Part shown: piece by piece, positions 32,640 through 42,367 of the stretch
Position numbering within the stretch: the stretch's first letter is position 1
How the letters are laid out: each line of letters opens with the position of its first letter
Source of the DNA: Bartonella grahamii subsp. shimonis
GTDB taxonomy: Bacteria; Pseudomonadota; Alphaproteobacteria; Rhizobiales; Rhizobiaceae
DNA: 64,000 nt
Assembly: GCF_036327415.1 (NCBI RefSeq)
Contig: NZ_CP123961.1
Location: 1,798,001 to 1,862,000 of the forward strand
Reading direction: 5' to 3'
Made by a program: the position numbers and the translations under genes
Notes under the pieces: generated by a model
Told to the model about the DNA's origin: nothing
The model's database searches: none
What the model saw: the letters and a program-made list of their open reading frames with translations, nothing else

Positions 32640-33179
32640 GTGGCACGTCCTGAAACTGAATCAAAAACCATATTTGGAAAACGCTTACGTTATGTACGTC
32701 TTGCTTTAGGCGATCCATCACGTGAAGCCTTAGCTAAAAGTTTTAGCATGACAAAAAATTCCATTGCTTTTTATGAGCGCGGGGAGAGAGAGCCCAATCT
32801 TAGTGTCTTGCAAACATACCGCACGTTATATGGTGTCAATATTAATTGGCTTTTAACTGGACAAGGAAAAATGTTTGACACCGAATATACAAAGGGTGAT
32901 TTTGACTGGAATTATTTTATTAAAAAAATCGAAGGACTGGAAGAAACACTTGCTAATAGTAATCTTAACGAAAAACTAAATCAAGAAAAAATCGACAGTT
33001 CTTATGAAAAATTGCAGCAATATTTGTCAAGACAAGGTTTATTAAATGGCCTTAACCCTAAAACTACAACTTCTCTGATCGATATGAAAGCTAAAATGGC
33101 CAATTCTTATACCCTTAGCTTATTCATTGATTTACTCATTCGAAGCGTATCCCAAAAAGAGGTTATAGCTAATCAATAA
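32640..33179 (+). CDS. XRE-family helix-turn-helix regulator (phage repressor-like)
   Basis: The first ~75 residues form a Cro/CI-type HTH: FGKRLRYVRLALG, REALAKSFSMTKNSIAFYERGEREPNLSVLQTYRTLYGVNINWLLTGQG, with the recognition helix TKNSIAFYERG. The C-terminal half (about 105 residues) is helical with a central coiled-coil-like part (ETLANSNLNEKLNQEKIDSSYEKLQQYLS); no peptidase domain is present, so it is not a LexA-type repressor. The start is GTG at 32640, with GAGGGAG eight bases upstream. It opens the accessory stretch and stands alone. Confidence 0.85.
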   Translation: MARPETESKTIFGKRLRYVRLALGDPSREALAKSFSMTKNSIAFYERGEREPNLSVLQTYRTLYGVNINWLLTGQGKMFDTEYTKGDFDWNYFIKKIEGLEETLANSNLNEKLNQEKIDSSYEKLQQYLSRQGLLNGLNPKTTTSLIDMKAKMANSYTLSLFIDLLIRSVSQKEVIANQ

Positions 33180-33566
33180 ACGTCTATTTCAAAAGAAAAA
33201 AAGAAATGATTAAGCTCTACCAGTATGGAGAAAGATGTTTTTTACTTTATTCATGCTGGTGGAATTTTGTGTAACTTATAAAACTTGTTTCTGTAGCAAC
33301 AATAAAAATATTCGCATTGTAAATGAAAGTATAGTGTCTTTAAAATTAAAAAATAATTTTGTAGTATAAAATTCTCATTTATATCTTATTGACAAGAAAT
33401 TTTTTCTTGTTAAAAGAATAATAGCTCTCATAGAAATTATTTTAAGGTCAGAAAATTTAAGGGGAATATATTGACGACTTCCTAGAGAGACATACATTAG
33501 TGTTCACAAACGGATTAGTTAAATATTTATCCTGAAAATTATCAGCTATTTTATGAGGTGGGAAGC
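33180..33566. other. Intergenic region between the XRE and DUF1508 genes
   Basis: AT-rich, 387 bases. A weak 8-bp hairpin (CCAGTATG / CATGCTGG, 33220-33259) follows the XRE gene and may end its transcript. Nothing else is visible. Confidence 0.4.
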
Positions 33567-33746
33567 ATGTATTTTGAGGTGTTTCAAGGAGTTCACAATC
33601 AATGGTACTGGCGTTTAATCTCAGGAGATGCACAAAAAATTGCCTTTTCTAGTAAAGGTTATCCAACAAAGCAAGATATCCTAATTAATATTGAACAATT
33701 CAAAGAAATTACACATAAGGCTCTTATTAGAGAACTGCAGTTCTAA
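33567..33746 (+). CDS. Small DUF1508 (YegP-like) protein
   Basis: A 59-residue single-repeat protein that begins MYFEVFQGVHNQWYWRLISG and continues IAFSSKGYPTKQDILINIEQFKE. This follows the DUF1508 pattern (FEVYxDxxGxWRWRLxAxNGxxIAxSxEGYxxKxxxxxxIxxxK). The family role is unknown. I chose the ATG at 33567 with GAGGTGG upstream; a GTG at 33558 also opens the frame. It lies in the phage-like stretch. Confidence 0.78.
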   Translation: MYFEVFQGVHNQWYWRLISGDAQKIAFSSKGYPTKQDILINIEQFKEITHKALIRELQF

Positions 33747-34496
33747 CGTTCTTTACCATTAAAAAAGGCGTTTATTTTGTGTAATGGTATGTTGAGTTAC
33801 TTTTGTGACAAATTAAAAAGTGATTGTTTTTCCCTCAATGGGAGGGAGTTTTTGTGTTATTTCTGACATTCACAGATAACAGTCAAACTTTCGCGCATTA
33901 TTATTTTGTTTTCAATCATACTCAGGTCTCTATAGCATTTATCAAAAAGAAAATCTCTTGAGTTTTGTATTTTTCATAAAAAATAAACACACATGAAGAG
34001 AAAATAAATCATCAATGAGAAATATAACTACTTTATCAGATATTAATACCTTTTACCCTCATGTCCCTCTTCTGTATCTGATAATCATAACTGATTTACC
34101 CATTTCATCTTCATAAAAAGCAAATATCTCTTTCTATTATCATGCAATTTTTATAGCTATGAGTTGAAACTATCATAGCATTTATACCTTACATCTAAAA
34201 GGAATGCGCAAAATTATTTCCAACAATAATATAAATTGCTGGATTGTGTAGACGCACTTTTTAATAACCAGCATACCTATAAACTGGTTTATCATCATAA
34301 ACTCTTATTTTATGACCAACAACGCTCTATCTTATAAACTTAAATATTTCCATAAAACCAGAGCAAACTTGAGTATTCTCTTCCAATACAATCTCTCCAT
34401 CAAGCACCATAATTGGCTTCATTAAAGTTTATCTCTCTCATCATTCCAATCTTCCTAACACATTTCCACACCCTTTAATGCAAAATATGAATATAA
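33747..34496. other. Gene desert in the accessory stretch
   Basis: About 750 AT-rich bases. On the minus strand near 34250-34330 a short piece reads KIRVYDDKPVYRYAGY, similar in rhythm to the VY-D-A repeats of the broken gene at 35115-35530, so it may be another crumb of such a gene. No intact gene is seen. Confidence 0.4.
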
Positions 34497-34808
34497 TCAC
34501 TCTTTATCATCTTCAGATTTAAGCATTTTTTGATATTCTTTTTCATTTTTTTCATATTGCTTAATTTGTTTTTTCAGTTTTTCAATTGCTTGATCACGTC
34601 TTTTAATCACCATACCTTGCTCTCTAATAGCTCTATCTCGTTCTTCAGTCATCTTCATAGAATCTCTTAAAAACTCATGCTTTATTCTTCTAGATTCCTC
34701 TTTTAAAACTTTCACTTGATTGCGATAATATAAAGAAAACCGAAATATAACCCCGCTGAACAACAAAACAACAGCCATTGCGCCCAATAAAATTTCGTTT
34801 ACACTCAT
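34497..34808 (-). CDS. Small membrane-anchored coiled-coil protein
   Basis: A 103-residue protein with one N-terminal membrane segment (ILLGAMAVVLLFSGVIF) and then an almost continuous charged coiled coil (VKVLKEESRRIKHEF, MTEERDRAIREQ, RDQAIEKLKKQIKQYEKNEKEY). GGGAG lies seven bases before the ATG. This topology is found in Rz-type phage spanins and in many small unnamed proteins; the phage-like neighbourhood makes the first possible, but no holin or endolysin gene is next to it. I do not name a function. Confidence 0.6.
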   Translation of the reverse strand: MSVNEILLGAMAVVLLFSGVIFRFSLYYRNQVKVLKEESRRIKHEFLRDSMKMTEERDRAIREQGMVIKRRDQAIEKLKKQIKQYEKNEKEYQKMLKSEDDKE

Positions 34809-35114
34809 TTAGATCTCCCTTAATTGTCGCTCAAGTAATCATCTTAACCAATTTGTTTCATCCTCAATCAAAAAAGAAGACAATAAACCGCATGTTCCAA
34901 GTGTGAACAATCACTCTCGGCATTCTTATTTTCTCCATTAAAGCCATTGATAAATGACGCAAACAAATCTCTGAAAGAGGCTAAATCTACACGCTTACAC
35001 CAATTATTTGCGACACATTTATTGACACAAAATACAAAAATAAGGAACGTAAAATAAAACTAATGACGCAATGCAATCATTCAAGCCTTGCCCAAATCGT
35101 TCCTATCTTCCTTT
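34809..35114. other. Intergenic region, nothing recognised
   Basis: AT-rich, about 300 bases between two minus-strand genes of the accessory stretch. No gene, repeat or hairpin stands out. Confidence 0.4.
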
Positions 35115-35530
35115 TTACGCCATGTGGAATGCGGCTATATATGCAAGTTTTTCATTATTACAAAAATCTTCAGTGTCATAAAACACAGCATTCCTGTAAA
35201 ATTTTGCCTTCCTAAAAATCTTTACATCACCATAAACTAAAGCATCATTATAAACTCGAGCCTTTCTACAATCACGAGTATCACCATAAAGTTTAATACA
35301 TTGAGTATTCAAAACTTGATCAAAAAAGACCGCATTAGCGTAAACATATGCATCTCCACTCATATTTAAATAACTATAAAGTTCTTATCTTTCATAAACA
35401 TGCGAACTCTTACAAACGCCTACACAACCACATGTTAATGCATTGTTATCAATAACAATATCATCGTAAACACAAACTTCATCATAAACCGCAGCATCAT
35501 AAAAACACATTCATCCCCATAAGGGCATTG
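35115..35530 (-). pseudogene. Broken hexapeptide-like repeat protein
   Basis: An 82-residue frame from the ATG at 35363 has a roughly six-residue rhythm: AYVYANAVFF, KLYGD, ARVYNDALVYGDVKIF, KAKFYRNAVFYD. The same frame continues upstream across one stop codon into YDAAVYDEVCVYDDIV, and past a frameshift near 35500 into PYGDECVF. So a longer repeat protein has been split by at least one stop and one frameshift. Repeats of the type VYGDA-x are common in beta-helix-like proteins of Bartonella accessory regions. The 82-residue remainder might still be made. Confidence 0.6.
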
Positions 35531-36088
35531 ATCGAATGTACACACCCTCCCAAACAACCACCTTGGTGACTCAGGTTACCTTCCTGTTCAATAAAATATC
35601 CAAGATCACTTTTTTGATATTTCCCAAATTTTCTAACGCATAACACGATATACCATCTGATAGTGACCTAATTTATTACAATAAAGGAAAAATCAGTATT
35701 CTTTGCCTATGGATTTACATTTTTTCTACAGCCATTATCCTATCTCTTAAGGCTTTAAAGCTTCGTTATACTCACACACCACCTCAACGCAGAATTTTTT
35801 TACAAACTCTGATATTGGGGTATATCTTGATTTATAATGCTGCTACGTATACTATCACAGTGAAATCTCATAAACATACGAGTGTGTATCGCCGTTTCTG
35901 GTATACACATTTATTTTTTCACAACCGTGGAACTAAGCAACCATTTTTTATTGATTCGAATCTGAAAGTGTATGGGGACATTTTGTTATTAGTTAAAAAC
36001 AACTCTATATGCCTCATTAGCGAAGAGCTACACATGGATATTTTCACGCTCCTTGTATCATATATTCTGGATTCGCAATGCAATATTA
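35531..36088. other. Intergenic region upstream of the second XRE gene
   Basis: About 560 bases. A 95-codon plus-strand frame (35815-36102) starts with TTG, has no ribosome site and runs across the likely operator, so I do not accept it as a gene. No other gene is visible. Confidence 0.45.
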
Positions 36089-36100
36089 ACGCTATAGCGT
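36089..36100. promoter_or_regulatory. Palindrome ACGCTATAGCGT upstream of the XRE gene, candidate operator
   Basis: Perfect 12-base palindrome, 20 bases before the ATG at 36121. A near-identical one, ACGCTAAAGCGT, lies upstream of the facing small gene (36571-36582). Two matching sites flanking an XRE gene suggest that they are its binding sites. Confidence 0.65.
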
Positions 36101-36120
36101 AAATATGTAAAGGTCTAAAA

Positions 36121-36435
36121 ATGACAAAGACTGAAAAAGATTGGTTCCAACGCTTAGTTGAATTGATAAAAAGTGACGGACGAACCATGATTGAAATAAG
36201 CAGAGCTGCAGGCTGTGGACAAAATTACGTCCAACAAATGATAAATGGAGGAAAGAGACCTTCAGTAGATAAACTCATGGCTATATTGAACACACTGGGA
36301 AATGCTAGTGCCATATATGTAATAACTGGTTTCAACATCTCTGATGAAGACTTAAAACTCATAACTTTGATTTCGTCTGGAGATAAAAAGAAGATTGAAG
36401 CCTTAAATGTTCTGTTGAATGAGCAGAATCTGTAG
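36121..36435 (+). CDS. XRE-family helix-turn-helix regulator
   Basis: A 104-residue protein that is mostly HTH domain: WFQRLVELIKSDGRTMIEISRAAGCGQNYVQQMINGGKRPSVDKLMAIL, with recognition helix CGQNYVQQMINGG. The C-terminal third (SDEDLKLITLISSGDKKKIEALNVLL) is a short helical dimerisation-type tail. AAAGG lies seven bases before the ATG. Its 3' end overlaps a small gene on the opposite strand by 77 bases, tail to tail, and both have an ACGCTWWAGCGT site upstream. This fits a compact self-regulated module, perhaps of phage origin. Confidence 0.85.
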   Translation: MTKTEKDWFQRLVELIKSDGRTMIEISRAAGCGQNYVQQMINGGKRPSVDKLMAILNTLGNASAIYVITGFNISDEDLKLITLISSGDKKKIEALNVLLNEQNL

Positions 36436-36541
36436 AATTTTCTACTCTATCCAATATAGCTTGCTTTTGAGACGTCGATAAAGACTCCCACTTCACAATA
36501 ATATCAGATAAAGTTGTTTCAAATTTTTTATCATTCTTCAT
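36359..36541 (-). CDS. Hypothetical small protein facing the XRE gene
   Basis: A 60-residue frame from an ATG at 36541, with GGAG seven bases upstream. It begins MKNDKKFETTLSDIIVKWES and continues SLSTSQKQAILDRVENST; this part is charged, helical and unlike a random antisense frame. The last third is antisense to the end of the XRE gene. No family is recognised. The palindrome ACGCTAAAGCGT lies 30 bases before the start. A frame starting further up (36562) is open but has no ribosome site. Confidence 0.5.
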   Translation of the reverse strand: MKNDKKFETTLSDIIVKWESLSTSQKQAILDRVENSTDSAHSTEHLRLQSSFYLQTKSKL

Positions 36542-36570
36542 AATCATACTCCATGTAGTCAAACTATATA

Positions 36571-36582
36571 ACGCTAAAGCGT
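36571..36582. promoter_or_regulatory. Palindrome ACGCTAAAGCGT upstream of the small facing gene, candidate operator
   Basis: Differs by one central base from the site at 36089-36100. The surrounding arms extend to AACGCT / AGCGTT (36570-36583). On the minus strand it is followed by TATATAGT, a possible -10 element. Confidence 0.6.
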
Positions 36583-36583
36583 T

Positions 36584-38249
36584 TAAATATATCTCATACC
36601 TTAGAAAAAAATATTTGCAATAGGCAGTATGGAAGCAATTGTGTACAAACTTATTTCACAAAATCAGATGAGGTTCTATTAGTCATGTACCATAGTGAAA
36701 CAGAAAGCACCACACGATCTAGATCTTCTTATGAAAATTGAATCTATCAAAAACGCGAATAATGTTACGCAAATCTTGTGATTCGGACCAATAACAAACT
36801 AATGTGAAAATATCCCTGAAGACACTCCTGAACTCTATAGTAAGAGAACACGAAAAAACTTTTTTGAAAAAAATATATCACAATTTTATTCTACATAGCA
36901 CCATCTATGTTTTTTAAACAATATTGCAAAGCAAGAATATAACAATGTTATAGGAATAAATTCTTATAAACAGAGTCATACTACCCAAAGCTCTGAACAC
37001 GTTTACAGGTAACCTCCCCTCTAAACGCACCTTGTAAATACTAACATAGGTCTCTATCATAAGTAAAAATGATACTATTAAAAAATAAAACGAATCACCA
37101 CACATAATCTTTGCATGTAAATTGTATGCAGATTTACAAAAAGAGAGAAATCCCCTTACATAAATGAAGAATTATATTTTCAAAGTATGGTTTCGAAGAG
37201 GAAGTGTACTTTTTCCAAAAAAATCACCCTCTCTGCCGATAATTTTTCATAAGAGAGAAAACTCATAAAAAAGATAAAACTGTCTACACAATCAATACGA
37301 GAAAAATATTAGCAATACAAAAAAGTGCTAGGTTTACCGAAATATTGCCAATCCCTTATGAGAGTAAAGTCCAAAAAGACCTCTGCTCTTCAATAATAAT
37401 TCGGATTACATAAAAGCTCTATAATTTGAGCATTAAGCAAAAAATACACAAGGACAGAAAATGGCATTTTAATGAATTGTCCAATATCACAGAAAACATT
37501 TCTTACAGAATAATAAAATGCTTATTACAATAAAATCTGAATGATGCAAAGCGATAGAAACAATCACTCAATTGACTTTTCAAAGAACAAATGATGAAAT
37601 TCTTTTCAGAAAACACCCCACCCTCACTATGAATAATATTTCTCAAAAATCAAATAGAACTCCTCTCTTGGGAAAAAGAAAATATCGACAAATGCTATCA
37701 TCGTTGACCCCATGATACAATGGACGCCTATGGATCACATTCTCTTATATACAAGCCATTCATCACGATAATGCTGTTCGAACGTCCAAAATACATTAAC
37801 ATCACTTAGAAAAAAGCGAATTTACACTAAATATTTTTTGAGCCATTTGTTCTGAACAGTACAATCTTTAAAATTGGTTTTATTGGAATCTGTTTATTTA
37901 CAGAACAAGCATAAATAAATTTCTAATAAAGCTTTTAGCATTCTATTTTATGAAGAACATCATACAGAAAAAGTAAAAAACAGTATATGAATTAAGAAAG
38001 TAAATAGCGACACATATCGGTTAATCCAAATGCTACAATGTTGCAAATGAGAGCACTTCTTTGATGAGACTAAAAAAGAACACCATCACTTTATATTAAA
38101 GTATATTAAAGTGACTGATGGAAGAAAACTGCAACAAACAATGACAAAGGACTTTAGAACAAACAGGAAAATAAATCAAAGAAACGAAAAAAGTAGAATC
38201 TCAAAACTTTTATATAAGCTACCCATTTTTTTATTGGCCATTTCCCTAT
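36584..38249. other. Gene desert between accessory genes and the tRNA
   Basis: About 1.67 kb, AT-rich, with no frame that I accept as coding. A 60-codon frame at 38111-38293 runs into the tRNA and is an artefact of its reverse strand. No repeat copy, hairpin terminator or phage attachment repeat is obvious. It may be remains of an excised or decayed mobile element. Confidence 0.45.
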
Positions 38250-38326
38250 TGGTGGGCCCGGAGGGACTCGAACCCCCAACCAAGCGGTTATGAGCCGCTG
38301 GCTCTAACCAATTGAGCTACAGGCCC
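38250..38326 (-). tRNA. tRNA with CAU anticodon, probably tRNA-Ile2 (lysidine type)
   Basis: A full cloverleaf can be drawn on the minus strand: acceptor GGGCCTG / CGGGCCC, TAGCTC D-arm, anticodon loop CTCATAA (anticodon CAT), GGTTCGAGTCC T-arm, and an encoded CCA end. It is 77 nt with CCA. A CAT anticodon can be Met or Ile2. The acceptor stem and the CGCTTGGT stretch after the anticodon resemble Ile2 more than elongator Met, but this is judged by eye. Confidence 0.92.
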
Positions 38327-38496
38327 CATATAGGTTGTTTCTCTCTAAACTAAAATGCCCTATGATACAAGAGCTGACAAAGATTATAACCCATCTTTTT
38401 CTCTTTTCTATTGGTTTTTTTTTCAGTGCCCTAATTTCTTTACAAGAACTCTTAAAAATGAGAGAATAGTTAACTGACAAATATAAAGGTATAGAT

Positions 38497-39240
38497 ATGA
38501 TAGAAAAGAAAATTCAACCACTGAAGAGTTCTCTGGTTAAAACAGTTATATTAGCATTTACACTCTCAGCCACATCATTGACTGTACGTGCTTATGCTGA
38601 AGAAAATAAAATGAAAAATGCAACGATTACAGTAACTGCAATCGGAGAAAGTCAAGCTGCACCGGATATGGCAATTATTAATCTAGCCGTTGTTACCTAT
38701 GATAAAACTGCCCAAAAGGCATTAGCTTCCAATAATCAATCCATCAATGATATTATAAAAGCTTTTAAAGACAATGGTATACAAGCAAATGATTTGCAAA
38801 CATCAGGTTTATCCATTTATCAGTCGACCCCTGATAAACACCACGAAAAAAAGAATAATGAAAAACTCTATCATGTTTCAAATTCTTTAACCGTGCGCAT
38901 TCGTGATCTTACCAATGCTGGTAAAATCTTTGATCAAGCGATGACACTAGGTGTTAATTCAGTTAACGGCATTACTTTTACCAATGCAGATACAAAGCCA
39001 TTTTATCAAGAAGCACGTAAAAAAGCCATTACTGAAGCCATTGAAAAAGCGCAAACGATAGCGCAAGCAGCCGATTTAAAATTAGGAAAAATTATTGAAA
39101 TCAATGAAAAGGATGATTACTACCACCCGACACCACGTCTCATGAGTAGAGCAGCAGATGCAAGCTATGCAGATACAAATTTTGCAGGCGGTGAATTAAA
39201 TTATAATGTAAGCATCACTGTAGTTTTTGCGATCGATTAA
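38497..39240 (+). CDS. Periplasmic SIMPL-domain protein (BP26/Omp28-like)
   Basis: Secreted protein of 247 residues with a signal peptide (KTVILAFTLSATSLTVRAYA, cleaved after AYA or nearby). It then shows the SIMPL/DUF541 pattern: ATITVTAIGESQAAPDMAIINLAVV, KALASNNQSINDIIKAFKDNGI, DLQTSGLSIYQ, DQAMTLGVNSVNGITF and ARKKAITEAIEKAQTIAQAADLKLGKIIEI. It resembles BP26 of Brucella and Bartonella, an immunogenic periplasmic protein that forms ring-like oligomers. AAAGGT precedes the ATG. It is a single gene, converging with the next. Confidence 0.9.
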   Translation: MIEKKIQPLKSSLVKTVILAFTLSATSLTVRAYAEENKMKNATITVTAIGESQAAPDMAIINLAVVTYDKTAQKALASNNQSINDIIKAFKDNGIQANDLQTSGLSIYQSTPDKHHEKKNNEKLYHVSNSLTVRIRDLTNAGKIFDQAMTLGVNSVNGITFTNADTKPFYQEARKKAITEAIEKAQTIAQAADLKLGKIIEINEKDDYYHPTPRLMSRAADASYADTNFAGGELNYNVSITVVFAID

Positions 39241-39257
39241 GTCACCAACTGTTGTAT

Positions 39258-39300
39258 AAAAAATCACATCACTGGCTTTCATATAAAAAACCAGTGATGT
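39258..39300 (-). terminator. Terminator between the converging BP26-like and YcgN-like genes
   Basis: Ten-bp perfect stem ACATCACTGG / CCAGTGATGT (39266-39275 and 39291-39300). On the minus strand it is followed by GATTTTTTATAC. The stem begins inside the last codons of the minus-strand gene. Confidence 0.75.
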
Positions 39301-39742
39301 GGTAAAGGTAATCTTCCTCAGATAGTAATTCGTCTTCGTAAACCTCTATCTGTCCGCGTGCAGAAATACGCGCTGTATGTACCGTCTGACAATCTCCTGA
39401 TACCAATGGATGCCACCAATGAAGATCTTTTCCTTCATAAATTAATCTATAAGCACAACTTTCTGGAAGCCAACGCGCTGTTTTAACTGTCGTAATATCT
39501 AGCGATAGACAATCTGATACAATTGATTTACGATGAGCATAGTCTCGACACCTGCAGGTTTCCCCATCTAAAAGACGACAAGCAATACTGGTTGCATACA
39601 GATCGCCCGTATCATCATCCTCAACTTTGTGGAGACAACAACGACCACAGCCATCACACAAACTCTCCCACTCAGAGAAGGAAAGCTCTTCTAATTTTTT
39701 TACTTTCCAAAAGGGAAGTTCTCCACTCATAAACTCAGGCAC
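39269..39742 (-). CDS. YcgN/UPF0260 family cysteine-rich protein
   Basis: A 157-residue protein with the pattern of UPF0260: PFWKVKKLEELSFSEWESLCDGCGRCCLHKVEDDDTG, then ACRLLDGETCRCRDYAHRKSIVSDCLSL, WLPESCAYRLIYEGKDLHWWHPLVSG. The cysteines CDGCGRCC and CRC...C suggest a metal or Fe-S cluster site, typical of the YkgJ-like CxxCxxCC proteins. The biochemical role is unknown. An ATG four codons in (MSGELPFW) may be the true start. Confidence 0.88.
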   Translation of the reverse strand: MPEFMSGELPFWKVKKLEELSFSEWESLCDGCGRCCLHKVEDDDTGDLYATSIACRLLDGETCRCRDYAHRKSIVSDCLSLDITTVKTARWLPESCAYRLIYEGKDLHWWHPLVSGDCQTVHTARISARGQIEVYEDELLSEEDYLYHITGFLYESQ

Positions 39743-39848
39743 ACCTTTTTAAATTAAAACGAATGATAAAAACAGAAAAAATTAAAAGTTTAATTTCTAT
39801 AATTTTATCTATTTCTGTTTCTTAAAAAGATTTAACTCAATGTATACT

Positions 39849-40286
39849 TTAAACCGTTTTCTTAAAATCTATCTGAACAAAAAGAGAATATTCAAAAATA
39901 GAGCATATAAATGCACATAATCTATTGAAATATCCCTTTATAAACTGACAAAGAATAAAATAAATGTGCAGCCTAAAATGACAGAATAATTCTGTAAAGA
40001 ATACACCTTTCTCATCAAAAAGTCCGTATGTTGTAATATAAATTGATTTCTTGAGATATCCCATCTCTTAAGAAATAAACCACTCCAGGCAAGATAATAT
40101 TTTATCGTTCATTTCTTGAAAGAAAAACTCTCTACTCACTGCTCCATAACCACTTTTTGCTCCATATCTGTTATTTTCAGAAAGAGAAGTACAAAATTCC
40201 AAAGCTACGAAAAACATTAAATACCGTAAACTTTCTAGGTTATTAAAAGTCTTCCCATATTTTTTCAAAAAAACATCCAAATACAA
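39849..40286 (-). pseudogene. Possible split small gene of unknown function
   Basis: Two short frames (40286-40068 and 40064-39849) lie in the same phase, separated by one stop codon. The first reads YLMFFVALEFCTSL and ENNRYGAKSGYGAVSREFFFQ, the second SIYITTYGLFDEKGVFFTELF. Together they could be a former 145-residue protein. No family is recognised and no ribosome site is clear, so this may be chance. Confidence 0.3.
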
Positions 40287-40351
40287 CGTAACAAACTTCC
40301 CCCTTCATTAAGAAGAAAGAAGGAATAATTAAAATGCACCAATTCCTTTAT

Positions 40352-42367
40352 TTAAGAATCAAGAAAACTGCGTAATTTTCGTGAGCGGCTAGGATGCTTC
40401 AATTTACGGAGTGCCTTTGCTTCAATCTGACGAATACGCTCTCTTGTAACTGAGAACTGTTGTCCTACTTCTTCTAAGGTATGATCTGTATTCATTCCTA
40501 TTCCAAAACGCATCCGCAAAACACGTTCTTCTCGTGGTGTTAATGAAGCAAGAACGCGTGTTGTCGTATCACGCAGATTAGCTTGGATAGCAGCATCAAT
40601 GGGTAATAACGCATTTCTATCCTCAATAAAATCACCTAAGTGGGAATCATCTTCATCACCAACAGGCGTTTCGAGTGAAATAGGTTCTTTTGCAATTTTA
40701 AGAACTTTTCGTACCTTTTCTAACGGCATAGAAAGCTTGCTAGATAATTCTTCTGGTGTTGGCTCCCGTCCAATTTCATGGAGAATCTGACGCGAGGTAC
40801 GAACGATTTTATTAATTGTTTCAATCATATGAACAGGGATACGAATAGTACGAGCCTGATCAGCAATTGAACGTGTAATAGCCTGACGAATCCACCATGT
40901 GGCATAAGTTGAAAACTTGTAGCCGCGCCGATATTCAAATTTATCCACAGCCTTCATCAAACCGATATTGCCCTCTTGAATAAGATCAAGAAACTGCAAA
41001 CCACGATTGGTGTATTTTTTTGCAATTGAAATGACAAGACGCAAATTAGATTCTACCATCTCTTTTTTCGCAATTGTTGATTCGCGTTCACCTTTCTGCA
41101 CCTGCATAACAATCCGACGAAATTCACCAATCGAAATAGCCGTTTCTTGCGCAAGATTTTGTATCTCACTTCGCAGTTTTTGGATTTCTTTTGCTTCACG
41201 TATCGAAAATTCTTTCCAACCAGGTGTAGGCAAAGCAGCAATATAGTTCATCCAATCTGCATCCAATTCACGCCCTTGGTATTCTTTTAAAAAATCCTCA
41301 TGGCTAATACCATAGCTATTGGCAATCCGTTTCAACTTACCTTCATTATGAATCAATCTCTTATTGATGTCATAAAGCTGTTCAACCAAAGCTTCGATAC
41401 GATTTTGGTTTAAAGAAAGAGATTTTACTGCTTGAATCAACTCACCCTTTAATTGAATATATTTCTTCTTCTGAGAAGATGTCAGGGCCCCCTCTTTACG
41501 CTCTGCCAAACTGCTCTCAACATGCTGATCTTGTAATTTTCGTAATTTCACATAGGTTTGAGCAATAAAATCCAATGTTTCCATAACTTGAGGACAAAGT
41601 TCATTTTCCATTGCAGCAAGCGATAAGTTAACATCGTCTTCGTCTTCTTCATCATCGTCTTCAATGTTTCTCTCTCCCGCGCTCTCCCCCATATTACGTA
41701 TACCAGAAGACATTTTTTCTTCTTCTGTCTTATTAACTTCACTTCGCTCAATAACAGGAGCCTGCTTTGCTTCTGGACCAGCATAAGTCGTTTCAAGATC
41801 AATAATTTCACGAAGAAGAATACGCTGTTCTTTTAACTCGTCACGCCAGATAATAAGAGCCTGAAAAGTCAAAGGACTCTCACAAAGTCCCGCAATCATT
41901 GTCTCACGTCCTGCTTCAATACGCTTAGCAATGGCAATTTCGCCTTCCCGCGAAAGAAGCTCAACAGCTCCCATCTCACGCAAATACATACGCACCGGAT
42001 CATCCGTACGATCTGTTACTTCGCGTTTATTCGTTGTCGTTGCAATTGCGTGGCTAGAGGCTTCTACTAAATCACCACCCTCTACCGTAACCTCTTCTTC
42101 ATAATTTTCAGACTCAACTTCATCCTCATCATCCACAACATTAACCCCCATCTCAGAGAACATCGCCAAGATATCTTCAATTTGTTCGGATGTAACCTCG
42201 TCAGAAGGAAGAACTGCATTGAGTTCATCCATTGTTACGTAACCATTTTTTTTGGCAAGTTTAATCATTTTCTTGATGGCATCATCAGAAAAATCAAGAA
42301 GAGGACCATCCAAACTCGCTTGGCTTGTTACTTCTGCATTATCTTTCTGTTTAACCTTTGTTGCCAT
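40352..42367 (-). CDS. rpoD: Primary sigma factor RpoD (sigma-70)
   Basis: Housekeeping sigma factor of 671 residues. Region 1.1 comes first ([27 protein letters not shown]), then region 1.2 ([21 protein letters not shown]), an acidic non-conserved region ([13 protein letters not shown]), region 2 ([60 protein letters not shown] read with short gaps), region 3 and region 4 ([45 protein letters not shown]). I chose the ATG at 42367 ([13 protein letters not shown]) with GGAG seven bases upstream; an ATG at 42424 has no such site. It follows dnaG, as in the macromolecular synthesis operon. Confidence 0.97.
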   Translation of the reverse strand: MATKVKQKDNAEVTSQASLDGPLLDFSDDAIKKMIKLAKKNGYVTMDELNAVLPSDEVTSEQIEDILAMFSEMGVNVVDDEDEVESENYEEEVTVEGGDLVEASSHAIATTTNKREVTDRTDDPVRMYLREMGAVELLSREGEIAIAKRIEAGRETMIAGLCESPLTFQALIIWRDELKEQRILLREIIDLETTYAGPEAKQAPVIERSEVNKTEEEKMSSGIRNMGESAGERNIEDDDEEDEDDVNLSLAAMENELCPQVMETLDFIAQTYVKLRKLQDQHVESSLAERKEGALTSSQKKKYIQLKGELIQAVKSLSLNQNRIEALVEQLYDINKRLIHNEGKLKRIANSYGISHEDFLKEYQGRELDADWMNYIAALPTPGWKEFSIREAKEIQKLRSEIQNLAQETAISIGEFRRIVMQVQKGERESTIAKKEMVESNLRLVISIAKKYTNRGLQFLDLIQEGNIGLMKAVDKFEYRRGYKFSTYATWWIRQAITRSIADQARTIRIPVHMIETINKIVRTSRQILHEIGREPTPEELSSKLSMPLEKVRKVLKIAKEPISLETPVGDEDDSHLGDFIEDRNALLPIDAAIQANLRDTTTRVLASLTPREERVLRMRFGIGMNTDHTLEEVGQQFSVTRERIRQIEAKALRKLKHPSRSRKLRSFLDS

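Noticed and set aside
35815..36102. Plus-strand 95-codon frame before the second XRE gene
   Set aside because: TTG start, no ribosome site, unlikely composition, and it runs over the candidate operator.
38111..38293. Plus-strand 60-codon frame ending in a GPEGLEPPTKRL-like sequence
   Set aside because: The tail is the antisense of the tRNA T-arm and anticodon region, a well-known false gene; the rest is AT-rich filler without a ribosome site.
32640..38326. Idea of a prophage integrated at the CAU tRNA
   Set aside because: Phage-like genes lie on one side of the tRNA, but I find no integrase and no duplicate of the tRNA 3' end to serve as an attachment site.
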